DNA from: JBAZUK01 sp041661445
Lineage (GTDB): Bacteria; Chlamydiota; Chlamydiia; Chlamydiales; SM23-39
Length of the DNA stretch: 64,000 nt
Direction: 5' to 3'
NCBI GenBank assembly: GCA_041661445.1
Contig: JBAZUK010000003.1
Coordinates: 124,001 to 188,000 of the forward strand
Shown: positions 1-7,956 of the stretch, one piece after another
Layout of the letters: the number at the start of each line of letters is the position of its first letter
How positions within the stretch are numbered: position 1 is the first letter of the stretch
Translations under genes and position numbers: made by a program
The notes under the pieces: model-generated
What the model saw: the letters and a program-made list of their open reading frames with translations, nothing else
Databases searched by the model: none
Told to the model about the DNA's origin: nothing

Positions 1-2318
1 ACTGATATTGGCATCTCCTGGGACCTTAATTCTCTGTATATTGAATCACTAATAAATGGGACAAAAGGAGCTGTGATTTTTGATAAATTTATAAGTACAT
101 AATAAAGAGTAGAAAAGGCATCTCTTCTATCCTGTGAATCTTCATCAGCCCAAAATCTTATTCTTGATCTTCTTATATACCAATTTGTTAGCTGTTCAAT
201 ATATTCAACAATTGGATCGATCGCCTTATTAAGTTCATAATTATCTAATTCCGTTTGGACATCACGAATTAATTTCTGTGTTAACGAAACTATCCATTTA
301 TCAATATTGGAGTTTGATCGTTTTGAGTCCTTAGATGGCTTCCAGTCGTAAATTTTTGCATAAGTAGACAAAAAGACAAATGAATTCCAAAATGGTAATA
401 AAACCTGACGTAAAACAGAGGCAATACCATCCTCTGAAAACTTCAAATCTTCAGCTTTAACTGCTGGAGAATGAAGCATATATAATCTAATTGCATCAGC
501 TCCATATTTTGAGATCACAAGCTCAGGCTCAGGATAGTTTTTCAATCTTTTGCTCATTTTATTTCCATCTTCAGCCAAAATAATTCCGTTGACGATAACA
601 TTTTTAAAAGCAGGTTTATCAAACAATGCTGATGAAATTACATTTAATGTATAAAACCAACCTCTTGTCTGATCTAACCCTTCAGCAATAAAATCGCAAG
701 GAAATGCCTTTTCACTTTCCTGTTTATTCTCAAAAGGATAATGATTCTGGGCATATGGCATCGATCCTGATTCAAACCAGCAATCAAAAACCTCTGAGAC
801 TCTTTTATAAGTTTTTCCTTCATATTCAAAAGACAAGTCATCAATATATTGTCTATGCAAATTTGTAACTTTTTTATTGGTTCTTTCTTCAAGCTCTTTA
901 ATGCTTCCCATAACAAAAATTTCATTATTTTCATCTTTCCATATAGGTATAGGAGTTCCCCAAAATCTATTTCTTGAAATAGCCCAATCTCTGGCATTTT
1001 CCAGCCATTTCCCAAATCTGCCATCCTTGATATGTTCTGGAACCCAATGTATTTTCTGATTAGCATTAATTAGTTTTTCTTTTATTTTTTCAACAGAGAC
1101 AAACCATGTTTTTACAGCCTTATATATCAATGGAGTATCTGTTCTCCAGCAGAAAGGATACCTATGCCTGATTACTCCTTGAAAAAATAATTTATTTTCC
1201 TGCTTAAGCCTTTTTATGATTAATTTATCGGTATCTTTAACCAGCATATTTTCATATTCAGGAACCTCTTTCGTAAATCTTCCATAGCTGTCGACTGGAC
1301 AAACTATATCAATATTTTCTTCTTTACAAACATAAAAATCTGCTTCACCGAATGCAGGTGCAGTATGAACGATTCCAGTACCATCTTCTAGAGTAACAAA
1401 ATCTCCAAGAATTACTCTGAAAGCATCTTTTCTTTCAGCATAATAATTAAAAATAGGAACGTATTTTTTCCCTTTTAAATCTTTACCTTTAAATTCTGAA
1501 GTAATCTGAAAATCCTCTTTGAAAAACTGAGGAAGTCTTTCTTTTGCTAAAATATAATTTTTATCGGTTTTATTATCTTTGATTTTTACATAATCAATTT
1601 CGCTTCCAACAGTTAATGCCAAATTCGATGTCAATGTCCAAGGTGTTGTTGTCCATGCTAGAAAATATGTGTCCGGATCATCTTTGCTTTGAAATTTTAC
1701 TACTAAGGACGGATCGTCCACTTCTTGATAATTTAAATTAGCTTCAAAGTTAGAAATAGGAGTTCCCAGCTTAGAAGAAAAAGGCATTACCTTAAAACCT
1801 TCATAAACCAATCCAAGATCATATAATTGCTTAAATACCCACCAGACAGATTCCATGTAATTGATATCCATCGTTTTGTATGTATTTGTAAAGTCTACCC
1901 ATCTGCCAATTCTATTTATGGTTTTTTGCCATTCTTTTGTGTAACGAAGAACAATTTTTTCGCATTCATCATTAAATGCCCCGATGCCAAATTTAGAGAC
2001 AAATTCATGACCGCAACATTCTTTTGCTTTTTCGATTTCATTCTCTACAGGCAATCCATGACAATCCCAGCCGAATCTTCTTGGAACAAAGTATCCTCTC
2101 ATTGTCTTATATCTTGGTATAATGTCCTTTAAAACACTTGCCAGCAAATTTCCATAATGAGGAAGTCCTGTCGCAAAAGGAGGTCCATCATAAAATGAAA
2201 ACAATCTGCTCTTCGCTCTATTCTCTACAGATTTCTTAAAAACATTATTTTCATTCCAAAAATTTAGAACTCCTTCTTCTCGTTTAGAAAGGGTTTCATC
2301 TCTTTCAAAATTAAACAT
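1..2318 (-). CDS. ileS: Isoleucyl-tRNA synthetase (3' end beyond window)
   Basis: Class I aminoacyl-tRNA synthetase that charges tRNA-Ile in the cytoplasm. I translated it from the minus strand. It starts MFNFERDETLSKREE and about 772 residues are visible before the left edge of the window. The HIGH-type signature near residue 55 reads PHYGN, and the KMSKS loop reads GNKMSKRLKNYP. The segments GWDCHGLPVE, AWTTTPWTLTSN and FIAEGLDQTRGWFYTL are typical of the long, eukaryote-like (type 2) IleRS found in Chlamydia. The editing (CP1) domain appears intact. The C-terminal anticodon-binding part lies outside the window. The last position of the HIGH motif is Asn instead of His (codon at 2148-2150), which is unusual. 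It is transcribed away from ssrA. Identity is very secure. Confidence 0.97.
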   Translation of the reverse strand, partial: MFNFERDETLSKREEGVLNFWNENNVFKKSVENRAKSRLFSFYDGPPFATGLPHYGNLLASVLKDIIPRYKTMRGYFVPRRFGWDCHGLPVENEIEKAKECCGHEFVSKFGIGAFNDECEKIVLRYTKEWQKTINRIGRWVDFTNTYKTMDINYMESVWWVFKQLYDLGLVYEGFKVMPFSSKLGTPISNFEANLNYQEVDDPSLVVKFQSKDDPDTYFLAWTTTPWTLTSNLALTVGSEIDYVKIKDNKTDKNYILAKERLPQFFKEDFQITSEFKGKDLKGKKYVPIFNYYAERKDAFRVILGDFVTLEDGTGIVHTAPAFGEADFYVCKEENIDIVCPVDSYGRFTKEVPEYENMLVKDTDKLIIKRLKQENKLFFQGVIRHRYPFCWRTDTPLIYKAVKTWFVSVEKIKEKLINANQKIHWVPEHIKDGRFGKWLENARDWAISRNRFWGTPIPIWKDENNEIFVMGSIKELEERTNKKVTNLHRQYIDDLSFEYEGKTYKRVSEVFDCWFESGSMPYAQNHYPFENKQESEKAFPCDFIAEGLDQTRGWFYTLNVISSALFDKPAFKNVIVNGIILAEDGNKMSKRLKNYPEPELVISKYGADAIRLYMLHSPAVKAEDLKFSEDGIASVLRQVLLPFWNSFVFLSTYAKIYDWKPSKDSKRSNSNIDKWIVSLTQKLIRDVQTELDNYELNKAIDPIVEYIEQLTNWYIRRSRIRFWADEDSQDRRDAFSTLYYVLINLSKITAPFVPFISDSIYRELRSQEMPIS

Positions 2319-2445
2319 TTCTACCTCAGTATCTTAAATAAGCACTTATCTTACACCAAATCAATAGTTTATGTAAACTAAAAAAGTATGCAAATTAATT
2401 CAATTATTGTATAATATAATTATAAAATAATAAAATCAAAACTAC

Positions 2446-2819
2446 GGGGGTGCCCTGGTTTCGACTTACAAGCAAGTTATTAATGGCATGCAGAGGATGT
2501 CGGTTGGCCTCTTTAATCATCCGATAAAAAAAATAAACGACGAAACTAATGTGGAGTTGTTAGCGGCATAAAACCTAACAGTTTTTGCTACTCGGTAGCC
2601 TAAGATCTGACCTAAGAGTCTTAGAATCTACTGTCATATATCTTGGTATGGAATTTTCTTATTAGCTGTTTCTTAAGGAAATTTCAAGATTGAAAACAGC
2701 AAATCGATCTAATGCAGAGAGTCTTCTGTCCGGATCGAAGATTGATTAAGGACTCTAAGCATGTAGTCATTAATATTACAAGTTTCGTAAGGACGAGAGT
2801 TCGATTCTCTCCACCTCCA
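2446..2819 (+). ncRNA. ssrA: Transfer-messenger RNA (tmRNA)
   Basis: tmRNA rescues stalled ribosomes and tags the nascent peptide for proteolysis. The 5' end GGGGGTGCCCTGGTTTCGAC is the standard tmRNA start. The 3' end has a T-arm with GAGAG/CTCTC stem and TTCGATT loop. The 7-bp acceptor pairs GGGGGTG with CACCTCC at 2812-2818, followed by discriminator A2819. The terminal CCA is not encoded. A tag reading frame ends at the TAA at 2569-2571, and its last residues are NDETNVELLAA, resembling the proteobacterial ANDENYALAA. The exact resume codon (around 2533-2536) is inferred by analogy. The 3' end is the attachment site of an island (see the 26-bp repeats). Confidence 0.97.
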
Positions 2820-2821
2820 TT
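2796..2821 (+). repeat. attL-like copy of 26-bp repeat inside ssrA 3' end
   Basis: These 26 bases cover the T-loop, the 3' acceptor strand and two bases beyond tmRNA. They recur without mismatch at 5285-5310. tmRNA 3' ends are classic integration sites for tyrosine-recombinase islands, so this is read as the chromosomal (reconstituted) attachment site. The bases just outside the repeat differ between the two copies (2795 G against 5284 T; 2822 T against 5311 A), which defines its limits. Confidence 0.85.
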
Positions 2822-2985
2822 TTTAAATCATTTATTTTAAGTAATTTAAGCTTGATTTTTAAAACTCCAATTACGCAACTGAAAATCAAAAATATTTCGA
2901 AAACAAAAAAAATTACAAAAAATTGATATTTCAACTTATAAAAATATAATCCCTTATTTATCTTTGTGTTGTACAATTGAAAAGA

Positions 2986-4044
2986 TTATTCAAAGGTAAT
3001 TTTTGATTCGACTATGTTTTCTATAGCTTTTTTAATATGACGATCAAAATCCGACTCAAATAAATGATCCTGCTTAACTCGGTATTTTTCAAACTCACTC
3101 TCAGCAAAAGCTTTTGCAATTTCATGAGTCACTTTTCCGTGATTCTCAAGAAGATCCTTTTGGTTGAATTGAAGAAAAGCATTGAGTTTGTCTGCCCAAT
3201 CCTTCATTGTCATCGGAATATTTCGTTCCGCTTGATCTTCAGCATAATCTAGATACATTGTGACAAGGCGCTGTATTGAGCGCAATTCTTTTTCAGTTAG
3301 ATAATTTTTAGCAATACTAACATCAGATTTAAGAATTTTTCCTTGAGGAGCGCTTTTCCAAGAATTTAGACCCATTCGATCCTTAGTGCTATCAGCACGT
3401 TCAACGATCAATTCCGATGCAGTATGCTTATGAATAGCAAAATGCAACTTATTTTGGACAGTAGCAAAAAATTGCTGCGTGATTTCTGCTTCTGGATCAT
3501 AATCCATAGATAAAGCATAAATATCTGTGATTTTTTGATAAAACCGACGTTCACTAGCTCGAATTTCACGAATCTCTTCTAACAAGTTGTCAAAATAAGA
3601 TTTATCGAAAAACGATCCATTTTTAAGCCGTTCTTTATCTAAAAGATATCCACGAATAGCAAAATCTTTTAATATTTTAATAGACCATTGACGAAATTGA
3701 ATGGCACGCTGTGAATTTGTTCTAAAACCTACAGCTATAATAGCATCTAAACTATAAAAATCGGTATTCCTAGCAACTTCGCGATTTCCCTCTTTTTGAA
3801 CTATTCGGAAATTCCGAATAGTTGCCAACTTGGAAATTTCACCTTGAGAATATAAATTTGTCAAATGTTCATTAATAGTGGGAACAGAAACTTCAAATAA
3901 AGTCGCCATTAATTTTTGAGTTAACCAGACATTATTTTCTACCACCCGCACTTCAATGGTATTTTTACCAGACTGACTTGTAAAGATTAAGAATTCGGCT
4001 GTGCTATTTCGAATTTGATATTTTTTATCTTCTTCAAATCTCAT
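2986..4044 (-). CDS. RhuM family protein
   Basis: 352 residues. It resembles the virulence RhuM family (first named in a Salmonella pathogenicity island, common on mobile islands and prophages). Biochemical function is unknown. Residues 38-63 (NVWLTQKLMATLFEVSV and onward) look like the family's N-terminal helix-turn-helix, in which a protein tests for a 'WLTQ..MAxLF.VS..TI..HL' pattern. Residues about 96-140 carry the conserved FYSLDAIIAVGFRTNSQRA stretch followed by QFRQWS. Length matches full-length family members, so it looks intact. It lies alone between the two 26-bp tmRNA-end repeats, and no integrase accompanies it. Role in the host is not known; DNA binding or a toxin/defence-like role would be speculation. 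Confidence 0.85.
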   Translation of the reverse strand: MRFEEDKKYQIRNSTAEFLIFTSQSGKNTIEVRVVENNVWLTQKLMATLFEVSVPTINEHLTNLYSQGEISKLATIRNFRIVQKEGNREVARNTDFYSLDAIIAVGFRTNSQRAIQFRQWSIKILKDFAIRGYLLDKERLKNGSFFDKSYFDNLLEEIREIRASERRFYQKITDIYALSMDYDPEAEITQQFFATVQNKLHFAIHKHTASELIVERADSTKDRMGLNSWKSAPQGKILKSDVSIAKNYLTEKELRSIQRLVTMYLDYAEDQAERNIPMTMKDWADKLNAFLQFNQKDLLENHGKVTHEIAKAFAESEFEKYRVKQDHLFESDFDRHIKKAIENIVESKITFE

Positions 4045-4097
4045 TATTGCACCGATTTTAAAAAATTATTATAGCATACAAGATAAAAGCTTGACCA

Positions 4098-4169
4098 GTC
4101 AAAAATTTTGAATACTTTCTTTTGCACGTCAATAAAACACAAACAAGTTTTTACCAATTTTTACACACT
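4098..4169. repeat. Degenerate island-end repeat, copy 1
   Basis: A stretch of about 72 bp upstream of the RhuM gene that is partly matched at 5104-5173 and 9048-9124. Anchors: a 15-bp GTCAAAAATTTTGAA (4098-4112, exact again at 9048-9062) and CAATTTTTACACACTAG (4153-4169, 16 of 17 matching 5157-5173). Between the anchors the match is weak apart from a TGCAC. This may be a decayed mobile-element end or shared regulatory leader. Confidence 0.45.
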
Positions 4170-4210
4170 AGACTGCATAAAACAGGATAAATTGAAAATG
4201 AACTAGATTA

Positions 4211-4243
4211 ATCGATAGTTTTTATTCTTATCCAATTAATTTT
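4211..4243. repeat. 33-bp repeat, copy 1 of 2
   Basis: This 33-bp AT-rich sequence begins ATCGATAGTTTTTATTCTTA and recurs at 6721-6753 with a single mismatch (C4232 against G6742). One copy lies in each half of the island, each just downstream (3') of a minus-strand gene (the unknown protein and the hydrolase fragment). Function unknown. Confidence 0.75.
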
Positions 4244-4301
4244 GAGACTTTTTTTTTAATAAATATATTTTTTTTCGTTTAATAAACCATTTTAATTAAA
4301 A

Positions 4302-4850
4302 TTATTTTGAAACAATAAAATTAAAATCACATAAAAATTGAGGGGCATTTCTTTGATGGCATTCACCAGATATTTTTAAACATCTAATATAAAAACCTTT
4401 TTTACTCAAACCATTTATTGCATGAGAAATAGCTAATTGCAAATGATAATTCATACCGATTATTTCGGTTTCAATAATTTTTTTTAATCTTACATGTAAT
4501 GACTTTTTTTCTTCAACGCTTCCCCCAAACTTCTTAGTCGCAACAATTTCATCTTCAATTTTTGAAGAATAAAAATTAGAAATAAAATTTTTGTTCTCTT
4601 CACTTAATCTTCTTTTATATTCATTAAAAAATTTATTATTATGCGACATTGGATCTGTTAGAATAAAAGATATTATCCATTGCCACCATGCACGAGTAGG
4701 TTCATTAAATTCTAAATCTATATCGTCGCTAGTTGCATCTAAAGCAAATTTTTCTCCATATCCTACATGTCTATTATTAAGTAATCTTAAATCTGAACAT
4801 CCATCTGGAAGTTTTCTTAAATATAGTGTATCTCTACAGGCTAAACTCAT
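4302..4850 (-). CDS. Hypothetical island protein (182 aa)
   Basis: I do not recognise this 182-residue protein. It has no signal peptide and no clear membrane segment. It is rich in charged residues in the second half, with a lysine/glutamate helix around residues 95-130 (KIEDEIVATKKFGGSVEEKK and following). It has a Trp-rich stretch ARAWWQW-like (TRAWWQWIISF) near residue 53 and Cys residues near the C-terminus (IRCLKISGECH). The start is supported by an AAGAGG ribosome-binding site 7 nt upstream of ATG. It sits inside the island segment bounded by the 26-bp repeats, beside the RhuM-family gene on the same strand. The gap of 257 bp argues against a tight operon. Probably accessory DNA. Confidence 0.6.
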   Translation of the reverse strand: MSLACRDTLYLRKLPDGCSDLRLLNNRHVGYGEKFALDATSDDIDLEFNEPTRAWWQWIISFILTDPMSHNNKFFNEYKRRLSEENKNFISNFYSSKIEDEIVATKKFGGSVEEKKSLHVRLKKIIETEIIGMNYHLQLAISHAINGLSKKGFYIRCLKISGECHQRNAPQFLCDFNFIVSK

Positions 4851-5044
4851 AAAAACCTCTTATTTTTAATAAAAATTATATCTTACCTATTAGTATATTT
4901 CATCTTAAAACATCAAATTTGAATGTTTTCACTTACATAAAAATATATTACTAGTTAAAGTTCTCTCTGAATACATTGCTGATAAGCTACATATAATTTT
5001 GTAAAGTTAAGCGCTTATAAACAAAATTGCTTCATCTGGATGAA

Positions 5045-5086
5045 ATATACTGCACTTAAGTATTAACTGAAGTAAATTCTATCCAA
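5045..5086. repeat. 42-bp imperfect repeat, copy 1 of 2
   Basis: It starts ATATACTGCACTTAA and ends ATTCTATCCAA. It matches 6671-6712 at 37 of 42 positions by eye. Both copies lie in gene-free DNA 3' or 5' of island genes. Together with the 33-bp pair it suggests the two halves of the island are related by duplication or tandem insertion of similar elements. Confidence 0.6.
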
Positions 5087-5103
5087 AATCAAAAAGCTTA
5101 CAA

Positions 5104-5173
5104 AGGTCAATATTTTGATAATATCCAATTATCGATGCACTCGTTTTTGATTTACGCAATTTTTACGCACTAG
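5104..5173. repeat. Degenerate island-end repeat, copy 2
   Basis: It resembles 4098-4169: a GGTCAATATTTTGAT-like anchor at the left, a TGCAC in the middle, and CAATTTTTACGCACTAG at 5157-5173 (16 of 17 identical to copy 1). It lies about 110 bp before the second tmRNA-end repeat. Confidence 0.45.
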
Positions 5174-5284
5174 CCCAAATAAAACCAACTGAAAGCAAAG
5201 CAAACTAAATTATTTAAATTGTTATAAGTATCTTATTTTGTTAATGTTATTTTATCTTTTTTATTCCAGTTTATTTCTAAAAAT

Positions 5285-5310
5285 AGAGTTCGATTCTCTC
5301 CACCTCCATT
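5285..5310 (+). repeat. attR-like copy of 26-bp tmRNA-end repeat
   Basis: This is an exact 26-bp repetition of 2796-2821, including the T-loop TTCGATT and CACCTCCA acceptor end, but with no tmRNA body around it. It is the expected scar at the far end of an island integrated into ssrA. The enclosed element would be about 2.49 kb (2796-5284). It is not a tRNA gene. Confidence 0.85.
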
Positions 5311-5345
5311 ATAAGCCACTAATTTTTAACTACATACACAAACAT

Positions 5346-5393
5346 GTATACAAAAAACACGATTTAGTATACATTTAAAAGCATAATGTATAC
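5346..5393. promoter_or_regulatory. Three GTATAC boxes spaced 21 bp, upstream of fic
   Basis: Palindromic GTATAC occurs at 5346-5351, 5367-5372 and 5388-5393, so the boxes repeat every 21 bp (two helical turns). The outer boxes share the longer context ATGTATACAAAAAACA. The last box ends 21 bp before the fic ATG. This arrangement looks like a cooperative operator, possibly for autoregulation through the winged-helix tail of the Fic protein. That link is inference. Confidence 0.6.
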
Positions 5394-5414
5394 AAAAAAC
5401 AAGAGTTTTGACGT

Positions 5415-6569
5415 ATGTGGCAGAAAATAGGCAACTTAGCCCAACAAAAAGCAGGTTTTAAGGCTTTTATTCCAACATCATTTCCTCAAAATGAGTCTTT
5501 AATACTTTCTCCTGAACTACAAGCTAAGCATGGAGAAGCAATGAGAATGCTAGGAAAATTGGATGGTATTAGTCAATTACTTCCTGATGTAAACTTTTAT
5601 CTTTTGATGTTCGTTAGAAAAGAAGCAGCCTCTTCCAGTCAAATTGAAGGAACTCAAGCTAGTATGATAAATGCTATTGAAGCAGAAGTTTCATCCACAT
5701 CTTTTCAAGTTAAAGATGTAGATGATATAATTTGTTACATTAGAGCATTGAATTATGGAATGGACAGATTAAAAACAATCCCCTTATCTGTTCGTCTAAT
5801 TAAAGAGATACATCAAGAATTAATGAATAGAGGCCGAGCAACTCAACATCCATTTCCAGGTGAATTTAGATATACTCAAAATTGGATCGGAGGAACATCT
5901 CCTTCAAATGCAAGATTTGTTCCACCTCCTGCTGAAGAAATATCCAGATGTATAGGAGATCTTGAAAAATTTATTCATGATAAAAAAAGTCTTATTTCTC
6001 CGCTTATTAAAGCAGCATTGTTACATGCGCAATTTGAAACAATCCACCCTTTTACAGATGGAAATGGAAGAACTGGTCGTTTATTAATAACATTATTTCT
6101 TTGGCAAGAAAAATTACTTACCTTTCCTTTGCTATACCTATCTAGTTTTTTCAAAAAACATCAAGATTTATATTATGAACGATTGCAAAAATATCATAGT
6201 TCTGAATCCCAAGTAGATTCCTGGCTAGATTTTTTCTTTGAAGGTATTATTTTTACTTCTAATTCTGCTTGTGAAATAGCTTACAAAATAAATCAAATTC
6301 GTGAACAAGATATGATGAAAATTTCAAAGCTTGGAAAAACATCTTCTTTAAATGCGTTAGAAGTATTAAAAAACTTGTTTCATCAACCCATCGTTGATAT
6401 ATCAAAAATTCAAGAATGGACAAAAACAAAAACTAGAAGCGGGGGACAAAAAATCATCGACCGTTTTATAAACTTAGGAATTTTAGTACAAAGAGATCCT
6501 AAAAAAACTTATGGCAGAACATATGAATATCGTTCCTATATTCAAGCATTTGAAAATAGTGAAAATTAA
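5415..6569 (+). CDS. Fic family protein (AMP-transferase type) with C-terminal winged helix
   Basis: 384 residues. Fic enzymes transfer AMP (or another nucleotide moiety) from a nucleotide to a Ser/Thr/Tyr of a target protein. The full catalytic motif HPFTDGNGRTGR is at 211-222. The flap GGTSPSNARFVPP is near 159-171. An N-terminal inhibitory motif of the (S/T)xxxE(G/N) type, SSQIEG, is at about 74-79, so this is a self-inhibited class II Fic protein. A winged-helix-like tail covers about 330-378 (QKIIDRFINLGILVQRD). Length and domain order match intact N-Fic-Fic-wHTH proteins. The start is the first ATG after the GTATAC boxes; its ribosome-binding site is weak. It lies in the tmRNA-linked island. 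The target protein is unknown. Confidence 0.93.
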   Translation: MWQKIGNLAQQKAGFKAFIPTSFPQNESLILSPELQAKHGEAMRMLGKLDGISQLLPDVNFYLLMFVRKEAASSSQIEGTQASMINAIEAEVSSTSFQVKDVDDIICYIRALNYGMDRLKTIPLSVRLIKEIHQELMNRGRATQHPFPGEFRYTQNWIGGTSPSNARFVPPPAEEISRCIGDLEKFIHDKKSLISPLIKAALLHAQFETIHPFTDGNGRTGRLLITLFLWQEKLLTFPLLYLSSFFKKHQDLYYERLQKYHSSESQVDSWLDFFFEGIIFTSNSACEIAYKINQIREQDMMKISKLGKTSSLNALEVLKNLFHQPIVDISKIQEWTKTKTRSGGQKIIDRFINLGILVQRDPKKTYGRTYEYRSYIQAFENSEN

Positions 6570-6670
6570 ATATCGAAGGAAACTTTTATTTAAGCATTCC
6601 TCCATGAAGTTTAAATATTTTAATGGCTTTTCTACGAATATTTAGTAATTTTTTCTTCTTATTGGATTAT

Positions 6671-6712
6671 ATATACTGCACTTAACTTATAACTGCAGTA
6701 TATTCTATCCAA
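6671..6712. repeat. 42-bp imperfect repeat, copy 2 of 2
   Basis: Partner of 5045-5086 (37 of 42 identical by eye), located 3' of fic and directly followed by copy 2 of the 33-bp repeat. Confidence 0.6.
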
Positions 6713-6720
6713 TTAGAATT

Positions 6721-6753
6721 ATCGATAGTTTTTATTCTTATGCAATTAATTTT
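6721..6753. repeat. 33-bp repeat, copy 2 of 2
   Basis: It matches 4211-4243 with one mismatch. It lies 25 bp beyond the stop codon of the minus-strand hydrolase fragment. Confidence 0.75.
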
Positions 6754-6778
6754 GCATTACTTATTTGCTTTAGATACA

Positions 6779-7282
6779 TCACTTACTATTTTTTTTCAAA
6801 TGGTCTACAATTAGTTTTGCAATTTTTTCTTCGAGACTCCGATTAAAGAATGTATGTCCCATGCCTTTTATCAAAACAAATTTTGATTTAGGAATGATAT
6901 CAGCTACAGACTTACCATATCTTAATAGAACAACAGGATCTTTATCTCCATGAATAACGAGAGTTGATAGATTAGTTTTTTTAAGAACATCTAATCTTTT
7001 TATATTAGCAAGAAAATCACTCATCATTAATTCATGATTTTTTCCTGCATTTTTATTTTTTGTACGGGTCAAAAAATCTATTGTAAAATTATTTGCGAGC
7101 TCTTCATCAAGTAAATATTCAGCATTTAGATGTCGCCAAGCAGGCAGATGATTTTTAACTGTTTCTTCAAAAGTCTTCCCCTCTTTAATCGAATGAAAAA
7201 TTTTTGAAGTATAATCAAGAATTTTTTGTTCATTCTCTGTGAGAGGAATAGTCCATTCATTTTTTTTAATTGAATGGTGCAT
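6779..7282 (-). pseudogene. Alpha/beta hydrolase, N-terminally truncated
   Basis: 167 residues corresponding to only the C-terminal half of an alpha/beta-hydrolase-fold enzyme. Visible are the acid-residue strand TLVIHGDKDPV (about 105-115) and the catalytic-histidine turn IKGMGHTFFNR (about 138-148). The nucleophile elbow (GxSxG) and oxyanion strand that should precede them are absent, and full members are near 280-300 residues. The frame is closed upstream: no remains are seen between its start and the next gene at 7339. The product should therefore be inactive. Substrate cannot be told. This is probably a relic within the island; a standalone lid/cap protein is less likely. Confidence 0.7.
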
Positions 7283-7338
7283 TCTTTTCTTGAACGAGAG
7301 TTATTTGCAAATTGAATTAATTATTAGCCTTAAAACTT

Positions 7339-7911
7339 ATGCATGCTTATAATTACCGATCAAAAATAATTAATGAGTGTAATTATATGTCAATAACATG
7401 CAATACCTATGGAATTAGATCGATTAATGCCGAAAGTTTTAATACTTATGGTTCTCAAGATGCACATCTTCCCCATTCAATACGAGATTTTGCAGTTACC
7501 TCTCTAAAAATAAATAATTTAATTTTGAATATTTTAGGATACATTCCTGGAGTTGCTCAAATTTCTGGATGCATTCGAATGGGAATTGGTAGCAGCATTA
7601 TAATTTTAAGCTTTGCATTAGGTAGTCCAAATGCAAAAGAGGGCTTGATTATCGGTCGTTGGTTTAAAGAGGCGTTGGTAACAGGAACCGCTCAAATAGC
7701 ACGTGGAGCATTAGAAGCTTTCTTCTCATTTGGCAGACTAATCAATTTGTCTTTAGACGTTATTGGAACGATTATCAATCTTCATACTGAAGTATGTCAT
7801 TTACGATATACAGGTGGAATGGAGGAAGATGAAATTCTAGCAGAAGAAGCTCGCCCTCCTTATCGAGACCCTAATTATCCGATTCTTTTTATTCCCTTAT
7901 ATTTTGCTTAA
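7339..7911 (+). CDS. Hypothetical protein with hydrophobic centre
   Basis: I do not recognise this 190-residue protein. It has a hydrophobic, glycine-rich middle (about residues 57-100, containing LILNILGYIPGVAQ and GIGSSIIILSFALGS) and a second apolar stretch near 125-147. It has an acidic segment (EEDEILAEEA) and a proline-rich end. Such bipartite hydrophobic cores occur in many chlamydial proteins of unknown function. Start is uncertain: the ATG at 7387 (MSITCNTYGIRS) has a nearer purine-rich site (GAGTG, about 7 nt upstream) than the ATG at 7339, and could be the real one. It is the last gene before the partial third att-like repeat. Confidence 0.6.
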   Translation: MHAYNYRSKIINECNYMSITCNTYGIRSINAESFNTYGSQDAHLPHSIRDFAVTSLKINNLILNILGYIPGVAQISGCIRMGIGSSIIILSFALGSPNAKEGLIIGRWFKEALVTGTAQIARGALEAFFSFGRLINLSLDVIGTIINLHTEVCHLRYTGGMEEDEILAEEARPPYRDPNYPILFIPLYFA

Positions 7912-7956
7912 GCAAACTTGGATTTAACAAATCCCACTCCAAAGTTTTGAATACGC

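Larger units (their letters stand above)
4851..5284. other. Gene-free island segment
   Basis: About 430 bp of AT-rich DNA without a convincing gene. It contains one copy each of two imperfect repeats (5045-5086 and 5104-5173) shared with other parts of the island, and it ends at the second tmRNA-end repeat. It may hold the remains of a lost integration module, but no integrase codons are recognisable. Confidence 0.6.

Noticed and set aside
674..1066. Open frame of 130 codons on the minus strand and a 60-codon frame (877-1059) on the plus strand
   Set aside because: Both lie inside ileS in other frames; the ileS translation there is continuous and conserved.
2410..2420. Overlapping TATAAT boxes upstream of ssrA
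   Set aside because: Good -10 matches, but no acceptable -35 at 16-18 bp and the distance to the mature 5' end (about 30 nt) requires a processed leader; not called as a promoter.
2776..2976. 66-codon minus-strand frame
   Set aside because: It overlaps the tmRNA 3' end, has low-complexity hydrophobic content and no family resemblance.
5285..5310. Possible tRNA 3' end
   Set aside because: Only the T-arm/acceptor remnant is present and it is identical to tmRNA; there is no D-arm or anticodon arm upstream.
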